Assembly (NCBI RefSeq): GCF_001188955.3
Contig: NZ_JPRF03000013.1
Coordinates: 1 to 64,000, forward strand
From: Kitasatospora aureofaciens
GTDB taxonomy: Bacteria > Actinomycetota > Actinomycetes > Streptomycetales > Streptomycetaceae
Length of the DNA stretch: 64,000 nt
Direction of reading: 5' to 3'
Shown: positions 53,937 through 63,932 of the stretch, one piece after another
How the letters are laid out: the number at the start of each line of letters is the position of its first letter
Position numbering within the stretch: position 1 is the first letter of the stretch
Translations under genes and position numbers: made by a program
The notes under the pieces: model-generated
Seen by the model: the letters and a program-made list of their open reading frames with translations, nothing else
What the model was told of the DNA's origin: nothing
Databases searched by the model: none

Positions 53937-54779
53937 GTGCAATCCAGAAGTACCGCCGCTCGCATTCCGCGGCAGGAGCCGGAAAACCGGACCGGCGACC
54001 GTGGGGAACTCCCGGTCCCCGACCGCGCCCCGGCCCGCGTGCCCGGCCCCACCCGCCCCGGCCTGACCGGCCCCGGCTCGACCGGACCCTGCCCGACCGG
54101 CCGCGACCGCGGTGAGCCCGGCTGGCCCCCGATGAGCCGCCGCCGGGCCGCCCTGTTCGCCGGGACCTTCGCGGTCTACCTGCTGGTACTGGCCGGGGTG
54201 CTGCTCAACACCGACCTGGTCGACCTCGACTGGTCGGTCCGCCTGCTGCGCCCGTACGAGCGGTGGCCCAGTCTGGAACCGGTGCTCAACGCCTGGGTCG
54301 TGGTCGGCCAGCGCGGGCCCAGCGCCATCGCCGCCTTCGCCTGGCTGCTCTGGCGCGCCCGTCGGCTCGGCCGGCTGCGCCCGCTGCTGGTCATGGGCGT
54401 CGCCCTGCTGCTGCTCAACGTCACGGTCGGCGCGGTCAAGATCGTCACCGGCCGGCTCGGCCCGCACTACGCCCAGTACGTCGGCTCACCCGAGCTGTTC
54501 TCCGGCGGCACCATCTTCCCCTCCGGCCACACCGCCAACGCCGTGGTCACCTGGGGCGTGCTCGCCTACCTCGCCGTCCGCTGGCGGCGCACCGGCGCGG
54601 TGATCGCCGCCGCCACCGCCTGCTCGATCGGCCTGACCACCGTCTACCTGGGCACCCACTGGGTCTCCGACGTGCTGGCCGGCTGGGCCGCCGGGCTGCT
54701 GGTGCTGCTCTGCCTGCCGCTGCTGGAACCCCTGGTCGCCGTCGCCGAGCAGCGGCTCAACCGGCGGTTCGCGCGCTGA
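53937..54779 (+). CDS. PAP2 family membrane phosphatase
   Basis: A 280-residue integral membrane phosphatase. Motifs: KIVTGRLGP (C1), PSGHT (C2) and GTHWVSDVLAGW (C3). About six spans from residue 70 onward. The start is uncertain: TATGGT (53925-53930) ends 6 nt before the GTG at 53937, fitting a leaderless start, and the added 65 residues (Pro/Arg/Gly-rich, cytoplasmic) have coding-type third-position GC; otherwise the first ATG is at 54132. Likely dephosphorylates a lipid phosphate at the membrane surface. Confidence 0.83.
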   Translation: MQSRSTAARIPRQEPENRTGDRGELPVPDRAPARVPGPTRPGLTGPGSTGPCPTGRDRGEPGWPPMSRRRAALFAGTFAVYLLVLAGVLLNTDLVDLDWSVRLLRPYERWPSLEPVLNAWVVVGQRGPSAIAAFAWLLWRARRLGRLRPLLVMGVALLLLNVTVGAVKIVTGRLGPHYAQYVGSPELFSGGTIFPSGHTANAVVTWGVLAYLAVRWRRTGAVIAAATACSIGLTTVYLGTHWVSDVLAGWAAGLLVLLCLPLLEPLVAVAEQRLNRRFAR

Positions 54780-54799
54780 GCCCCGCACCACGGGGAGGG

Positions 54800-55003
54800 C
54801 TACCCCTCCCAGCTGCGCTCGACCACACCGTCCCGCACCGCGAGGTTGAGCCGCCCCTCCCGGTACTCCAAGGTGATCAGCTGCCCCGGCTCCAGCACCC
54901 GGACCGAGGCCCAGCCGTGCCGCCGGGCCAGCTCCCGGGCCCGCTCGATCCGCAGCCCCGCGTACCCCTCGGCGTCCTCCCCCGCCACGTCCGACCCCGT
55001 CAT
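54800..55003 (-). CDS. I78-family peptidase-inhibitor-like protein
   Basis: A 67-residue protein. The pattern RVLEPGQLITLEYREGRLNLAV matches the I78 inhibitor family loop and strand (VxxPGxxxTxDYRxxRLNV). The N-terminal cysteine usual in the family is absent. Start 55003 supported by GGGGAGG. No signal peptide, so its target protease is not obvious. Confidence 0.72.
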   Translation of the reverse strand: MTGSDVAGEDAEGYAGLRIERARELARRHGWASVRVLEPGQLITLEYREGRLNLAVRDGVVERSWEG

Positions 55004-55079
55004 CGCGCCTCCCCGGCTCTCCGCCCCCGACGTACGCTGGAATCGTAGCCCCACCCGCGCGACCCGGAGGTGAACGGCG

Positions 55080-55352
55080 ATGCGCACCACCACCCCGCGA
55101 CGGTGGCGCAGCGGCACCGAGCCGGCCACCGCCCGCAGCGACCTCAAGCTCCGCTACTTGCTCGCAGTGACCTTCACCCCGTTGTTCGCGCTGGGGACGG
55201 CGGGCTTCGCGCTCTGGGCCGCCTCCTCGCCGGTGGACGGCGCACCCAGCCGGGGCACCCTGACCGGCTTCGCGATCGCCCTCGGGCTGGTCACCCTGTT
55301 CGCCGTCGTCGACCTCGTGGTGGTCATCCGGCGTCGCCGGACCGAGCTCTGA
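55080..55352 (+). CDS. DUF6343-like small membrane protein
   Basis: A 90-residue protein. RSGTEPATARSDLKLRYLLA is the start pattern recalled for DUF6343; then two membrane helices (VTFTPLFALGTAGFALWAAS and GFAIALGLVTLFAVVDLVVV) and a basic end. Divergent from the I78-like gene with a 76-bp gap. Function unknown. Confidence 0.72.
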   Translation: MRTTTPRRWRSGTEPATARSDLKLRYLLAVTFTPLFALGTAGFALWAASSPVDGAPSRGTLTGFAIALGLVTLFAVVDLVVVIRRRRTEL

Positions 55353-55365
55353 CGCGGTGTCTCCC

Positions 55366-55404
55366 GCGGGGTGGGAAGTCGGCCGGGCCGACTTCCCACC
55401 CCGC
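55366..55404. terminator. bidirectional hairpin terminator
   Basis: Perfect inverted repeat of 19 bp (GCGGGGTGGGAAGTCGGCC) with essentially no loop, between the convergent DUF6343 and hpnO genes. Confidence 0.88.
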
Positions 55405-55410
55405 GCCGCG

Positions 55411-56811
55411 CTACCGGTTCCCCACCGCCTGTCTCACCAGGGTCCGGCCGAAGTCCCACATCAGGCCGTTGCCCCGGTGGGCCTCGTCCATGATCTCCGT
55501 GAAGGCGTCCAGGAACCGGTCCACGTCCCGGTCGGTGATGATCAGCGGTGGAATCAGTTTGATCACTTCCAGGTGGTCCCCGGACACCTGGGTCAGGATC
55601 CGGTGCCGCTGCAGCAGCGGGACGACCACCATCTGGGCGAACAGCCCCTTGCGCGCCGCCTGGAGGGCCGTCCAACCGGTGCGCAGTTTCAGCGACCTGG
55701 GCCGACCGAACTCGATGCCGGTCATCAGCCCGCGGCCGCGCACCTCGGCGACCAGCTCGTACCGGTCGACCAGTTCGGTGAGCCGCTCGCGGAGCCGGTC
55801 GCCGACCTGCCGGGCGTTCTCCACCACCTTCTCCTCGCGCATCACCTCCAGGGTCGCCAGCCCGGCCGCCATCGCCTGGGCGTTGGACCCGAAGCTGGCC
55901 GAGTGCACCAGCACCCGGTCCATCGAGGAGTACACCTTCTCGAAGATCCAGCTCTTGCCGAGCGTCGCCCCGATCGGCACGTACCCGCCGGAGAGCGCCT
56001 TGGCCGCGCACACCAGGTCGGGCAGCACGCCCTCCTCGTGCTGGTACGCGAAGAACTCGCCGGTGCGGCCGATCCCGGTCTGCACCTCGTCGCAGATCAG
56101 CAGCGCCTTGTGCTCGTGCAGCAGCGCCTGGGCGGCGCGCAGCCAGCCGGGCGGCGGCGCCTGGACACCCTTGCCCTGGATCGGCTCCACGATCAGCGCC
56201 GCGACGTCCCCCCGCTTCAGCTCCTTGGTCAGCGCCCCGATGTCGCCGAGCGGGATGGCCGTGTCCGGCAGCAGCGGGTCGAAGCCCTTGCGGAAGCCGC
56301 TCTCGCCGTTGACCGACAGCGAGCCGGTGGTGAGCCCGTGGAAGGCGTGGTCGGCGTAGAGGACGCGCTTGCGGCCGGTCGCGTACCGGGCGAACTTCAG
56401 CGCGGTCTCCACCGCCTCGGTGCCGCTGTTGCCGAAGAACACCCGCTCCAGCCCGGGTGCGTGGGACAGCAGCCGCTCGGCCAGCAGCCCGGGCAGCGGC
56501 GAGCAGTCGAAGCGGACCAGGTCGGGCAGCTCCAGGTCCATCACCTGCCGGACCGCCGCGCGCACCGCCGGGTGGTGCCGGCCGAGCGCGAAGATGCCGA
56601 AGCCGGCCAGCATGTCGAGGTACTCGTTGCCCTCGGCGTCGTAGAAATACTGGCCCTCCGCGCGCTCGTAGTACTTGTCGAAGCCGATGGTGCGCAGCAT
56701 CCGGGGCAGCTGCGGGTTGAGGTAGCGGCTGTGCAGCTCGTATCGCTCGCCACCGCGTTCGGCGAGGAGCGCGGCGAGGTCGAAGGCGGGGCGGTCTGGT
56801 TCAGCCGGCAT
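55411..56811 (-). CDS. hpnO: class III aminotransferase of the hopanoid cluster (HpnO-like)
   Basis: A 466-residue PLP aminotransferase. [14 protein letters not shown] carries the PLP-contact Asp, and [14 protein letters not shown] the PLP lysine. [15 protein letters not shown] is conserved in this group. In hopanoid clusters it is thought to make aminobacteriohopanetriol. Overlaps the dxs end by 11 bp, so co-translated. Confidence 0.87.
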   Translation of the reverse strand: MPAEPDRPAFDLAALLAERGGERYELHSRYLNPQLPRMLRTIGFDKYYERAEGQYFYDAEGNEYLDMLAGFGIFALGRHHPAVRAAVRQVMDLELPDLVRFDCSPLPGLLAERLLSHAPGLERVFFGNSGTEAVETALKFARYATGRKRVLYADHAFHGLTTGSLSVNGESGFRKGFDPLLPDTAIPLGDIGALTKELKRGDVAALIVEPIQGKGVQAPPPGWLRAAQALLHEHKALLICDEVQTGIGRTGEFFAYQHEEGVLPDLVCAAKALSGGYVPIGATLGKSWIFEKVYSSMDRVLVHSASFGSNAQAMAAGLATLEVMREEKVVENARQVGDRLRERLTELVDRYELVAEVRGRGLMTGIEFGRPRSLKLRTGWTALQAARKGLFAQMVVVPLLQRHRILTQVSGDHLEVIKLIPPLIITDRDVDRFLDAFTEIMDEAHRGNGLMWDFGRTLVRQAVGNR

Positions 56812-58711
56812 GGCGCGGGTTCGCTCCTCGGGTCGGTAGCAGGTTCTTGGCGAAGACGGCGGTCTGGGCCGCGACCCCGGTTCCGGTCAGGCCGGCCTCC
56901 TCCAGGATCTCGCCGCGTGCGGCGTGGCCGAGGAACTCCTGCGGCAGGCCGAGCACCCGCACCGGGACGTCCACGTCGGCGTCGCGCAGCGCCTGGGAGA
57001 CGGCCGAACCCACTCCGCCGGTACGGCCGTTGTCCTCGACGGTGACCACCAGCCGGTGGGCGGCGGCGAGTTCGGGCAGCGCCGGATCGACCGGCTTGAC
57101 CCAGCGCGGGTCGACCACGGTCGCGGTGAAGCCCTCGGTGAGCAGCAGCCGGGCGGCGTCCAGGCAGGCGGAGGCGGTGCTGCCGACGGCCAGCAGCAGG
57201 ATCTCCGGCGCCGGTCCGGTGCGCAGCAGCACGTCCGTCCCGCCGATCCGCTCGACCGCCGGAACAGCCGGGCCGACATTCCCCTTGGGGAAGCGGACCA
57301 CGGTCGGCGCGTCCCGGACCTCGACGGCCTCGCGCAGCTGGGCCCGCAGCTGCTCGGCGTCGCGCGGCGCGGCGAGCCGCAGCCCGGGGACGACCTGGAG
57401 GATCGACATGTCCCACATGCCGTTGTGCGAGGCCCCGTCCGGGCCGGTCACCCCGGAGCGGTCCAGTACGAAGGTGACGCCCAGCCGGTGCAGGGCGACG
57501 TCCATCAGGACCTGGTCGAAGGCCCGGTTCAGGAAGGTCGAGTACACCGTCACCACCGGGTGCAGCCCCCCGGTGGCCAGGCCCGCCGCGCTGGTGACGG
57601 CGTGCTGTTCGGCGATCCCGACGTCGAAGGTCCGGTCCGGGTAGGCCTTGGCGAACGGCTCCAGCCCGACGGGCTGGAGCATCGCGGCGGTGATCGCCAC
57701 CAGGTCGGGCCGCTCGGCGCCGAGCGCGACCAGCTCCTCGCCGAACACCGAGGTCCAGGAGATCCCGGCGCTCGGCGAGATCGGCAGACAGGTGTACGGG
57801 TCGATCGGGTTGACGGCGTGGAAGCGGTCCGCTTCGTCCTGCTCGGCCGGCAGATAGCCGCGCCCCTTGACGGTCAGGCAGTGCACGATGACCGGTCCGC
57901 CGAAGTTCCGGGCCTGCCGCAGCGCCTGTTCCACCGCGCCGACGTCGTGGCCGTCGATCGGCCCGAGGTACTTCAGCCCGAGGTCCTCGAACATGCCCTG
58001 CGGGGCGAAGGCGTCCTTGAAGCCCTTCTTGGCCCCGTGCAGCGCGTCGAAGATCGGCTGCCCGACCAGCGGGGTGCGCTGCAGCGCCTCCTTGCCGAGG
58101 GCGAGGAAGCGCTCGTAGCCCTGGGTGGTGCGCAGGGTGGCCAGGTGGTGGGCGAGGCCGCCGATCGTCCTGGCGTAGGAGCGCTCGTTGTCGTTGACGA
58201 CTATGACCAGCGGCCGGTCCTTGGCGTCGGCGATGTTGTTGAGCGCCTCCCAGGCGAGCCCGCCGGTGAGCGCGCCGTCGCCGATCACCGCGACGGTGTG
58301 CCGGTCGTGCTGGCCGAGCAGCTGGGCGGCCTTGGCCAGTCCGTCGGCGTAGGAGAGGGCGGTGGAGGCGTGCGAGTTCTCGACCAGGTCGTGCTCGGAC
58401 TCGGCCCGCGAGGGGTAGCCGGACAGCCCGTCCTTCATCCGCAGCCGGGAGAAGTCCTGGCGGCCGGTCAGCAGCTTGTGGACGTAGCTCTGGTGGCCCG
58501 TGTCGAAGACGATCCGGTCGTACGGCGAGTCGAAGACCCGGTGCAGCGCGATGGTGAGCTCCACCACGCCGAGGTTGGGCCCGAGGTGGCCCCCGGTGCG
58601 GGTGACGGCGTCGATCAGGAAGTCGCGGATCTCGTCGGCTAGCAACGGCAGTTCGGGCGCGGGTAGCTTGCGCAGCTCGGCCGGGGACGTGACGCGGGAG
58701 AGCAGTGACAT
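56801..58711 (-). CDS. dxs: 1-deoxy-D-xylulose-5-phosphate synthase
   Basis: A 636-residue thiamine-diphosphate enzyme, first step of the MEP isoprenoid pathway. [14 protein letters not shown], the TPP motif [28 protein letters not shown] [16 protein letters not shown], and the transketolase C-domain are all present. Length is normal. It sits inside the hopanoid cluster, likely to raise precursor supply. Confidence 0.93.
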   Translation of the reverse strand: MSLLSRVTSPAELRKLPAPELPLLADEIRDFLIDAVTRTGGHLGPNLGVVELTIALHRVFDSPYDRIVFDTGHQSYVHKLLTGRQDFSRLRMKDGLSGYPSRAESEHDLVENSHASTALSYADGLAKAAQLLGQHDRHTVAVIGDGALTGGLAWEALNNIADAKDRPLVIVVNDNERSYARTIGGLAHHLATLRTTQGYERFLALGKEALQRTPLVGQPIFDALHGAKKGFKDAFAPQGMFEDLGLKYLGPIDGHDVGAVEQALRQARNFGGPVIVHCLTVKGRGYLPAEQDEADRFHAVNPIDPYTCLPISPSAGISWTSVFGEELVALGAERPDLVAITAAMLQPVGLEPFAKAYPDRTFDVGIAEQHAVTSAAGLATGGLHPVVTVYSTFLNRAFDQVLMDVALHRLGVTFVLDRSGVTGPDGASHNGMWDMSILQVVPGLRLAAPRDAEQLRAQLREAVEVRDAPTVVRFPKGNVGPAVPAVERIGGTDVLLRTGPAPEILLLAVGSTASACLDAARLLLTEGFTATVVDPRWVKPVDPALPELAAAHRLVVTVEDNGRTGGVGSAVSQALRDADVDVPVRVLGLPQEFLGHAARGEILEEAGLTGTGVAAQTAVFAKNLLPTRGANPRHAG

Positions 58712-58849
58712 GGGTACACCTCACGACTCGGAGCGGTGCGGTGGTGCCTCCGCCCGGCGTGGGCGGGAAGCCGGCCCGGGCACGGTGGCCCGGGCCGGAC
58801 GGGAACTCGGGGCGGTACGGCTTCGGAACCGGGCGCGGCCGGCCCGGTC

Positions 58850-59878
58850 TCAGTGCCCGCGGCTGGAGCTGACGGTCTCGGTGATCGCGCGCAGCGACTG
58901 CTGGAGCGAGCCCATGGTCGCGAGGACGGCGGTCGGCTCGTATCCGCAGTGGGCCATGCAGTTCTCGCAGCGCGGGTCCTTGCCGCGCCCGTACTTGCTC
59001 CAGTCGGTCTTCTCGACCAGCTCGCGGTAGGTCGGCACGTAGCCGTCGGCCATCAGGTAGCAGGGCCGCTGCCAGCCGAACAGCGAGTAGTTGGGGATGC
59101 CCCAGGGGGTGCACTCGAAGTCGGCCTTGCCCTCCAGGAAGTCCAGGAAGAGCGGGCTGTGGTTGAGGCGCCAGCGCTTGCGGTTGCCGCCGGCGAAGGC
59201 CTTGCGGAAGAGCTCCCGGGTCTGCTCGACGCCGAGGAAGTGCTCCTGGTCGGGGGCCTTCTCGTAGGCGTAGGCCGGGGAGATCATCATCTCGTCGACC
59301 TTCAACTCGTCGTTGAGGTAGTCGAGGACGTCGATGACGGTCTGCGGGGTGTCGGTGTTGAAGAAGGTGCTGTTGGTGGTCACCCGGAAGCCGCGCCGCT
59401 TGGCCTCCCTGATCGCCGCCACCGCCTCGTCGAAGGTGCCCTCCTTGGCCACCGACTCGTCGTGCCGCTCCCGCAGGCCGTCGATGTGCACGGCGAAGGT
59501 GAAGTACGGCGATGGCTTGAACTTGTCCATCTTCTTGCGCAGCAGCAGCGCGTTGGTGCAGAGGAAGACGTACTTGCGGCGCTCCACCAGCTGCCGGACG
59601 ATCTCGTCGATCTGCGGGTGCATCAGCGGCTCGCCGCCGGCGATCGAGACCATCGGGGCACCCGACTCCAGGACCGCCCCGACCGCCTGGGCGACGGGCA
59701 TCCGCTGCTTGAGCACGCCCGCCGGGTGCTGGATCTTGCCGCAGCCCTCGCAGGCGAGGTTGCAGGCGAACAGCGGTTCCAGCTCGACGATCAGCGGGAA
59801 CTTGTCCCGTCGCTTGAGCAGCTTCTGCTGCATCAGGTAGGTGCCGACCCGCACGGTCTGGCGCAACGGCATGGCCAT
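58850..59878 (-). CDS. hpnH: adenosyl-hopene transferase HpnH (radical SAM)
   Basis: A 342-residue radical SAM enzyme. The cluster-binding motif is CNLACEGCGK (CxxxCxxC). A second cysteine set CENCMAHCGYEP is in the C-terminal third, as in HpnH. It adds the adenosyl group to diploptene. Starts 2 bp after hpnG. The 138-bp gap to dxs holds no gene; in S. coelicolor ispG lies at this point. Confidence 0.92.
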   Translation of the reverse strand: MAMPLRQTVRVGTYLMQQKLLKRRDKFPLIVELEPLFACNLACEGCGKIQHPAGVLKQRMPVAQAVGAVLESGAPMVSIAGGEPLMHPQIDEIVRQLVERRKYVFLCTNALLLRKKMDKFKPSPYFTFAVHIDGLRERHDESVAKEGTFDEAVAAIREAKRRGFRVTTNSTFFNTDTPQTVIDVLDYLNDELKVDEMMISPAYAYEKAPDQEHFLGVEQTRELFRKAFAGGNRKRWRLNHSPLFLDFLEGKADFECTPWGIPNYSLFGWQRPCYLMADGYVPTYRELVEKTDWSKYGRGKDPRCENCMAHCGYEPTAVLATMGSLQQSLRAITETVSSSRGH

Positions 59879-59880
59879 GG

Positions 59881-60561
59881 CTAGCTCGCCTCCTGGGGGA
59901 GCGTCGAGGATGTGGGGTGGTTCAGGTCTGCGGAGCCGTCGACGGGCTCCTGCCGGTACCAGTCGACCAGGGCGGGTACCGTCGCCCGGAGGGTCCGCCA
60001 GGCGCGCACCCCGGCGGGCAGGGTCCCGGGGCGCAGCAGCTCGTGCTCGGGGGTGTCGACCACCACCCGCAGGACGGCGACGGGCAGGACCGGGCGCACC
60101 TCCCGCAGTGCGGCGAGCACCGCGGCGGCCTCCATGTCGACGGCGAGCGCGCCCTGCAGGTGCAGGGCGCGCCGTTCGATGCCGCGCACCACGTGGTCGG
60201 CGGTGTGGTGCACCCCGATGTGCACGGTGAGGCCCTGCTCCTTGAGCGCCCGGGCCAGCTCCGGCCCGGAGTCGACCGGGTAGAGGTGGCCCTCGGCGTC
60301 GCGCACGCCGTCGGCGGCGACGACGTCGCCCGGTGCCACGCCCGGCCCGACGGCGGCGCCGAAGCCCGCCACCACGACCGCGCCGTAGCCGCCCCGGGCG
60401 GAGTTGAGCAGCCGGCGGACGGCCGTCCCGGCGCGCCGTCGGCCGACCCCGGTGCGTACCAGCACCGGGGGTCCGCCGACCGCGCCGCGCCAGTCACCGC
60501 CGCGCAGGGCCCACACCTCGGGGCCCAGCGCGCAGAGCACGAGCAGGGGTGCGGTGGTCAC
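59881..60561 (-). CDS. hpnG: adenosylhopane nucleosidase HpnG
   Basis: A 226-residue protein of the nucleoside phosphorylase/MTA-SAH nucleosidase family. VVVAGFGAAVGPGVAPGDVV matches the glycine-rich ribose site, and VDMEAAAVLAAL the catalytic MEAAA motif. It removes adenine from adenosylhopane. Start GTG 60561 overlaps the shc stop by 4 nt. Confidence 0.9.
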   Translation of the reverse strand: MTTAPLLVLCALGPEVWALRGGDWRGAVGGPPVLVRTGVGRRRAGTAVRRLLNSARGGYGAVVVAGFGAAVGPGVAPGDVVAADGVRDAEGHLYPVDSGPELARALKEQGLTVHIGVHHTADHVVRGIERRALHLQGALAVDMEAAAVLAALREVRPVLPVAVLRVVVDTPEHELLRPGTLPAGVRAWRTLRATVPALVDWYRQEPVDGSADLNHPTSSTLPQEAS

Positions 60562-62639
60562 CGCGCCGCGCCGATCGCCGGGGTACCGCCGGGCTTCACC
60601 ATGCCCGGGGCGCCGTTGAGGTAGCGGCCGAGCGCGGTGACCGGGAAGACCAGCCGGTACAGGTGGTAGTTGATGGAGAAGTCCCACGGGAAGCCGGTGC
60701 CGGTGAACTGCGGCTCGTCCCAGGTACCTTCGGGCAGCTGGGTGCGCACCAGCCAGTCCACGCCGCGCTCCACCGCCGGGTTGGCCCGGCCCTCCGGGCC
60801 CTCGCCGGCCGCGAGCAGCGCCATCAGCGCCCACGCGGTCTGCGAGGCGGTGGACTCGCCGCGCCCGGCCCAGCGCGCCGGGTCCTCGTAGGAGCGCATG
60901 TCCTCGCCCCAGCCGCCGTCGGTGTTCTGCCGGTCCTCCAGCCAGCGCACCGCCCGGCGGATCGCCGGGTGCTCGTCCGGGACCCCGGCCGCGACCAGGG
61001 CGGGCAGCACCGAGCCGGTGCCGTAGATGTAGTTGGTGCCCCAGCGGCCGAACCAGGAGCCGTCCGCCTCCTGGTTGCGCAGCAGCCACTCGATGCCGCG
61101 CCTGGTCCGCGGGTCCCGGGCCCGGCCGGTCTCGGCGAGCATCTCCACCACGTGGGCGGTGACGTCGGCGGACGGCGGGTCGACCACCTCGCCGAAGTCG
61201 CAGAACGGCAGCTTGTTCGGCAGCAGGCTGGTGTTGTCGACGTCGAAGGCGCCCCAGGCGCCGTTCTTGGACTGCATGCCGAGGTTCCACAGCACGCCCC
61301 GGTCCACCGCCGCGTCGACCCTGGCCGGGTCCGGGTGGGCGACCCGGCGCAGCGCGAGCACCACCTCGGCGGTGTCGTCGATGTCGGGGTAGGTCTCGTT
61401 CTCGAACTCGAAGGCCCAGCCGCCGGCCGGCAGGTCCGGCCGCTGGACGGCCCAGTCGCCGCGCTTGCGGATCTCCTCGCCGAGCATCCAGTCGACGGCG
61501 GAGACCAGCGCCGGGTGGTCGGCCGGAAGCCCTGCGTCGACCAGCGCGATGGTGGCCAGGCAGGTGTCCCAGACCGGGGACTGGCAGGCCTCCATCCAGC
61601 GCATGCCATCCTCGGTGTGCACGGTGAAGCGGTCGAAGGAGGCGAGCCCGGCCTTCATCACCGGGTGCTCGAGCTCGTAGCCCTCCAGGTGCAGGGCGAT
61701 CAGCGAGTAGACGGCCGGCGGCTGGATGCCTCCCCAGCAGCCGTCGGCCTCCTGACGCTCGACGATCCAGCGGCAGGCCTGGGCGACGGCGAGCCGGCGC
61801 AGCGGGCGGAAGGCCCGGCGGTGGTAGGCGTGCAGCACCTTGTCCAGGCGCTCGAACAGGCCGTCCCAGCTCGTGGCGGGGGCGAGCGGCCGGTCGGGGT
61901 ACGGGTGGTCCGGGTCGGTGTGCAGCTCGGTGAGCGCGAAGGGGGCCGGACGCACCGGACGGTGGGCCGAGACGACGGTCAGCGGGACGATGGTCTGGCG
62001 GGCCCAGCAGCCGAAGGCGTAGATGTTCAGCGGCAGCCACTTGGGCAGGAAGATGATCTCGGGTGGCATCTCGGGCAGCCGCTCCCAGGGCCACCAGCCG
62101 AAGAGCGCGAGCCAGATCCGGGTGAACACCCGGGCGGCCGCGATGCCCCCGGCGGAGCGGACGTACCGCGCGGCGGCCAGCATGTGCGGGTCGTCGGGGT
62201 CGTCGCCGGCGAGCTTGAGGGCGACGTACGCCTCGACGGTGGTGGACAGTTCGGCGGGCCCGCCGTGGAAGGTGGCCCAGGTGCCGTCCTCCCGCTGCTG
62301 GGAGCGGATCCACTGGGCGGTGGCCCGGGTCTGCTCCTCCGTTCGGATGCCCAGGAACTGGCGGAGCAGTAAGTCCTCGGCGTCCATGGTGACATTGGTC
62401 TCCAGGTCGCCCTTCCACCAGCCCTCGGAGGACTGCAGCGAGAGCAGGTGGGTGGTGGCGCGCGCCAGCGCCTCGCGCGCGTCGCCGGGCTGCCGGTCCG
62501 CCTCACCGGCCGGCCGCGGCCGGTCGGTGTCCTCGGGCTGCCACCGCCCCGCGCCCAGCAGGGCCGGGGGGCGGTCGCCCACCGCGACCGGCTCGGAATC
62601 GTACTCAGGGTCGAGCCGGCCGTCCGCGGTTGCTGTCAA
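60558..62639 (-). CDS. shc: squalene-hopene cyclase
   Basis: A 693-residue membrane-associated cyclase. The catalytic motif DIDDTA is near residue 415. Several QW repeats are visible, for example QQREDGTWATFHG, QNTDGGWGED and QEADGSWFGRWG. Cyclises squalene to hopene. Start is TTG 62639 with GAGGTGA seven bases upstream; the start sits 7 bp after the previous stop. Confidence 0.94.
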   Translation of the reverse strand: MTATADGRLDPEYDSEPVAVGDRPPALLGAGRWQPEDTDRPRPAGEADRQPGDAREALARATTHLLSLQSSEGWWKGDLETNVTMDAEDLLLRQFLGIRTEEQTRATAQWIRSQQREDGTWATFHGGPAELSTTVEAYVALKLAGDDPDDPHMLAAARYVRSAGGIAAARVFTRIWLALFGWWPWERLPEMPPEIIFLPKWLPLNIYAFGCWARQTIVPLTVVSAHRPVRPAPFALTELHTDPDHPYPDRPLAPATSWDGLFERLDKVLHAYHRRAFRPLRRLAVAQACRWIVERQEADGCWGGIQPPAVYSLIALHLEGYELEHPVMKAGLASFDRFTVHTEDGMRWMEACQSPVWDTCLATIALVDAGLPADHPALVSAVDWMLGEEIRKRGDWAVQRPDLPAGGWAFEFENETYPDIDDTAEVVLALRRVAHPDPARVDAAVDRGVLWNLGMQSKNGAWGAFDVDNTSLLPNKLPFCDFGEVVDPPSADVTAHVVEMLAETGRARDPRTRRGIEWLLRNQEADGSWFGRWGTNYIYGTGSVLPALVAAGVPDEHPAIRRAVRWLEDRQNTDGGWGEDMRSYEDPARWAGRGESTASQTAWALMALLAAGEGPEGRANPAVERGVDWLVRTQLPEGTWDEPQFTGTGFPWDFSINYHLYRLVFPVTALGRYLNGAPGMVKPGGTPAIGAAR

Positions 62640-62646
62640 CGTAACG

Positions 62647-63735
62647 TCACCTCTCTCGTACCACCACGAATTCGGCGAGTGCGACGAAGTGCTCGCGCAC
62701 CGCGTCGGACATGGGCACCTCGTCCAGGGCGGCGAGGGCAGTCGTGTGCTGGCGGCGGGCCTCCTCCTGGGTCCAGGCGCGGCCGCCGGCCTCCTCGATC
62801 AGCGCGGCCCGGGCGGCGAGCTCGGGCTCGGGCTCCTCGCCCCGGCCCTTCGGGTCCGCGAGCTCCTCGGCGAGCCTGCGCGAGGCCGCCCCGCCCTCGG
62901 CGAGCGCGGCGGCGACCGGCAGGGACTTCTTGCGCTGGCGCAGGTCGCCCCAGTGCGGCTTGCCGGTGACCTCGGTCGCGCCCCAGATGCCGAGCAGGTC
63001 GTCCACCGCCTGGAAGGCCAGGCCCAGGTGGTGGCCGTAGCGCTGGAGCGCGCCGGACACCTTGTCGTCGGCCCCGGCCAGTACGGCGCCGATCGCCGAG
63101 GCGGCCGCCAGCAGGGCCGCCGTCTTGCCGCCCTCCATCTCCAGGCACTCGGCGACGGTGACGCTGTCGCGCTGTTCGAAGGCGACGTCCATGGCCTGGC
63201 CGTCGATCAGGTGGCGGGTCGCCGTGGTGAGCAGCCGGACGGCACGCGCCGCGTCGGCGGGGCTGGCGCCGCCGGTGTCCCCGGCGTCGAGCAGCACCTC
63301 CGTGCCGAGCGTCGCCAGGGCGTCGCCGACCAGGATCGCCTGGGCCGGACCGAAGACCGTCCAGGCGGTGGCCCGGTGCCGCCGGGTCTCGTCACCGTCC
63401 ATCAGATCATCATGGAGCAGGGAGAAGTTGTGCACCAGTTCAACAGCCACCCCACCGGGCACGCCCACCTCTGCCGCCGCACCGGCGGCCTGGGCCGAGA
63501 GCAGCGCCAGCGCCGGGCGCACGGCCTTGCCGCCGTCCCCCTCCACCGCGGTGCCGTCCCGGTCGATCCAGCCGAAGTGGTACGCCGCGACGGTGTCCAT
63601 CGGTGCGGCCAGACGGGCGACGGTGGCCCGGAGCGGCGGGGTGCAGAGCGTACGGCTGCGGGCGAGCAGCTCCGGCACCGAGACCGGTTCGGCGTGCGCC
63701 GTGCCTCCGACGGCGAAGCCGGTGCGTGACTCCAC
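62647..63735 (-). CDS. polyprenyl diphosphate synthase of the hopanoid cluster
   Basis: A 362-residue trans-isoprenyl diphosphate synthase, probably making farnesyl diphosphate for squalene. First Asp motif LLHDDLMDGDETRRHR; second motif is AVDDLLGIWG, i.e. DDxxG rather than DDxxD. Start taken at GTG 63735, with GAGGGAGAGGGA just upstream and a length normal for the family. An in-frame GTG at 63936 overlaps the preceding stop (GTGA) and would add 67 residues, including a low-complexity repeat. Confidence 0.88.
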   Translation of the reverse strand: MESRTGFAVGGTAHAEPVSVPELLARSRTLCTPPLRATVARLAAPMDTVAAYHFGWIDRDGTAVEGDGGKAVRPALALLSAQAAGAAAEVGVPGGVAVELVHNFSLLHDDLMDGDETRRHRATAWTVFGPAQAILVGDALATLGTEVLLDAGDTGGASPADAARAVRLLTTATRHLIDGQAMDVAFEQRDSVTVAECLEMEGGKTAALLAAASAIGAVLAGADDKVSGALQRYGHHLGLAFQAVDDLLGIWGATEVTGKPHWGDLRQRKKSLPVAAALAEGGAASRRLAEELADPKGRGEEPEPELAARAALIEEAGGRAWTQEEARRQHTTALAALDEVPMSDAVREHFVALAEFVVVRER

Positions 63736-63786
63736 GTGCGTTCCCTCTCCCTCGTGGTGCCGGACCGCGCGGGGCGGCCGGGTGCT

Positions 63787-63846
63787 GTCGGTGCCGCTGG
63801 TGTCGATGCCGGTGCGGTCGATGCTGGTGCTGTCGATGCTGGTGGT
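63787..63846 (-). repeat. 15-bp minisatellite, four copies
   Basis: Plus-strand units: GTCGGTGCCGCTGGT, GTCGATGCCGGTGCG, GTCGATGCTGGTGCT, GTCGATGCTGGTGGT. The unit is a multiple of three; in the extended frame of the synthase gene it encodes runs such as TSID/TGID. Copy number may vary between strains. Confidence 0.8.
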
Positions 63847-63932
63847 GGCGGCGCGAACGGTGTCCGTACGGCCGACGGGGCCGACGGTACGCCCGTCGGC
63901 TCTGGCGGGCTCCCCGGCGACGGGAGCCGCCG

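Noticed and set aside
59881..62418. 845-codon minus-strand ORF as a single fused protein
   Set aside because: Its end is the HpnG gene, but the upstream part is an out-of-frame reading of the squalene-hopene cyclase gene.
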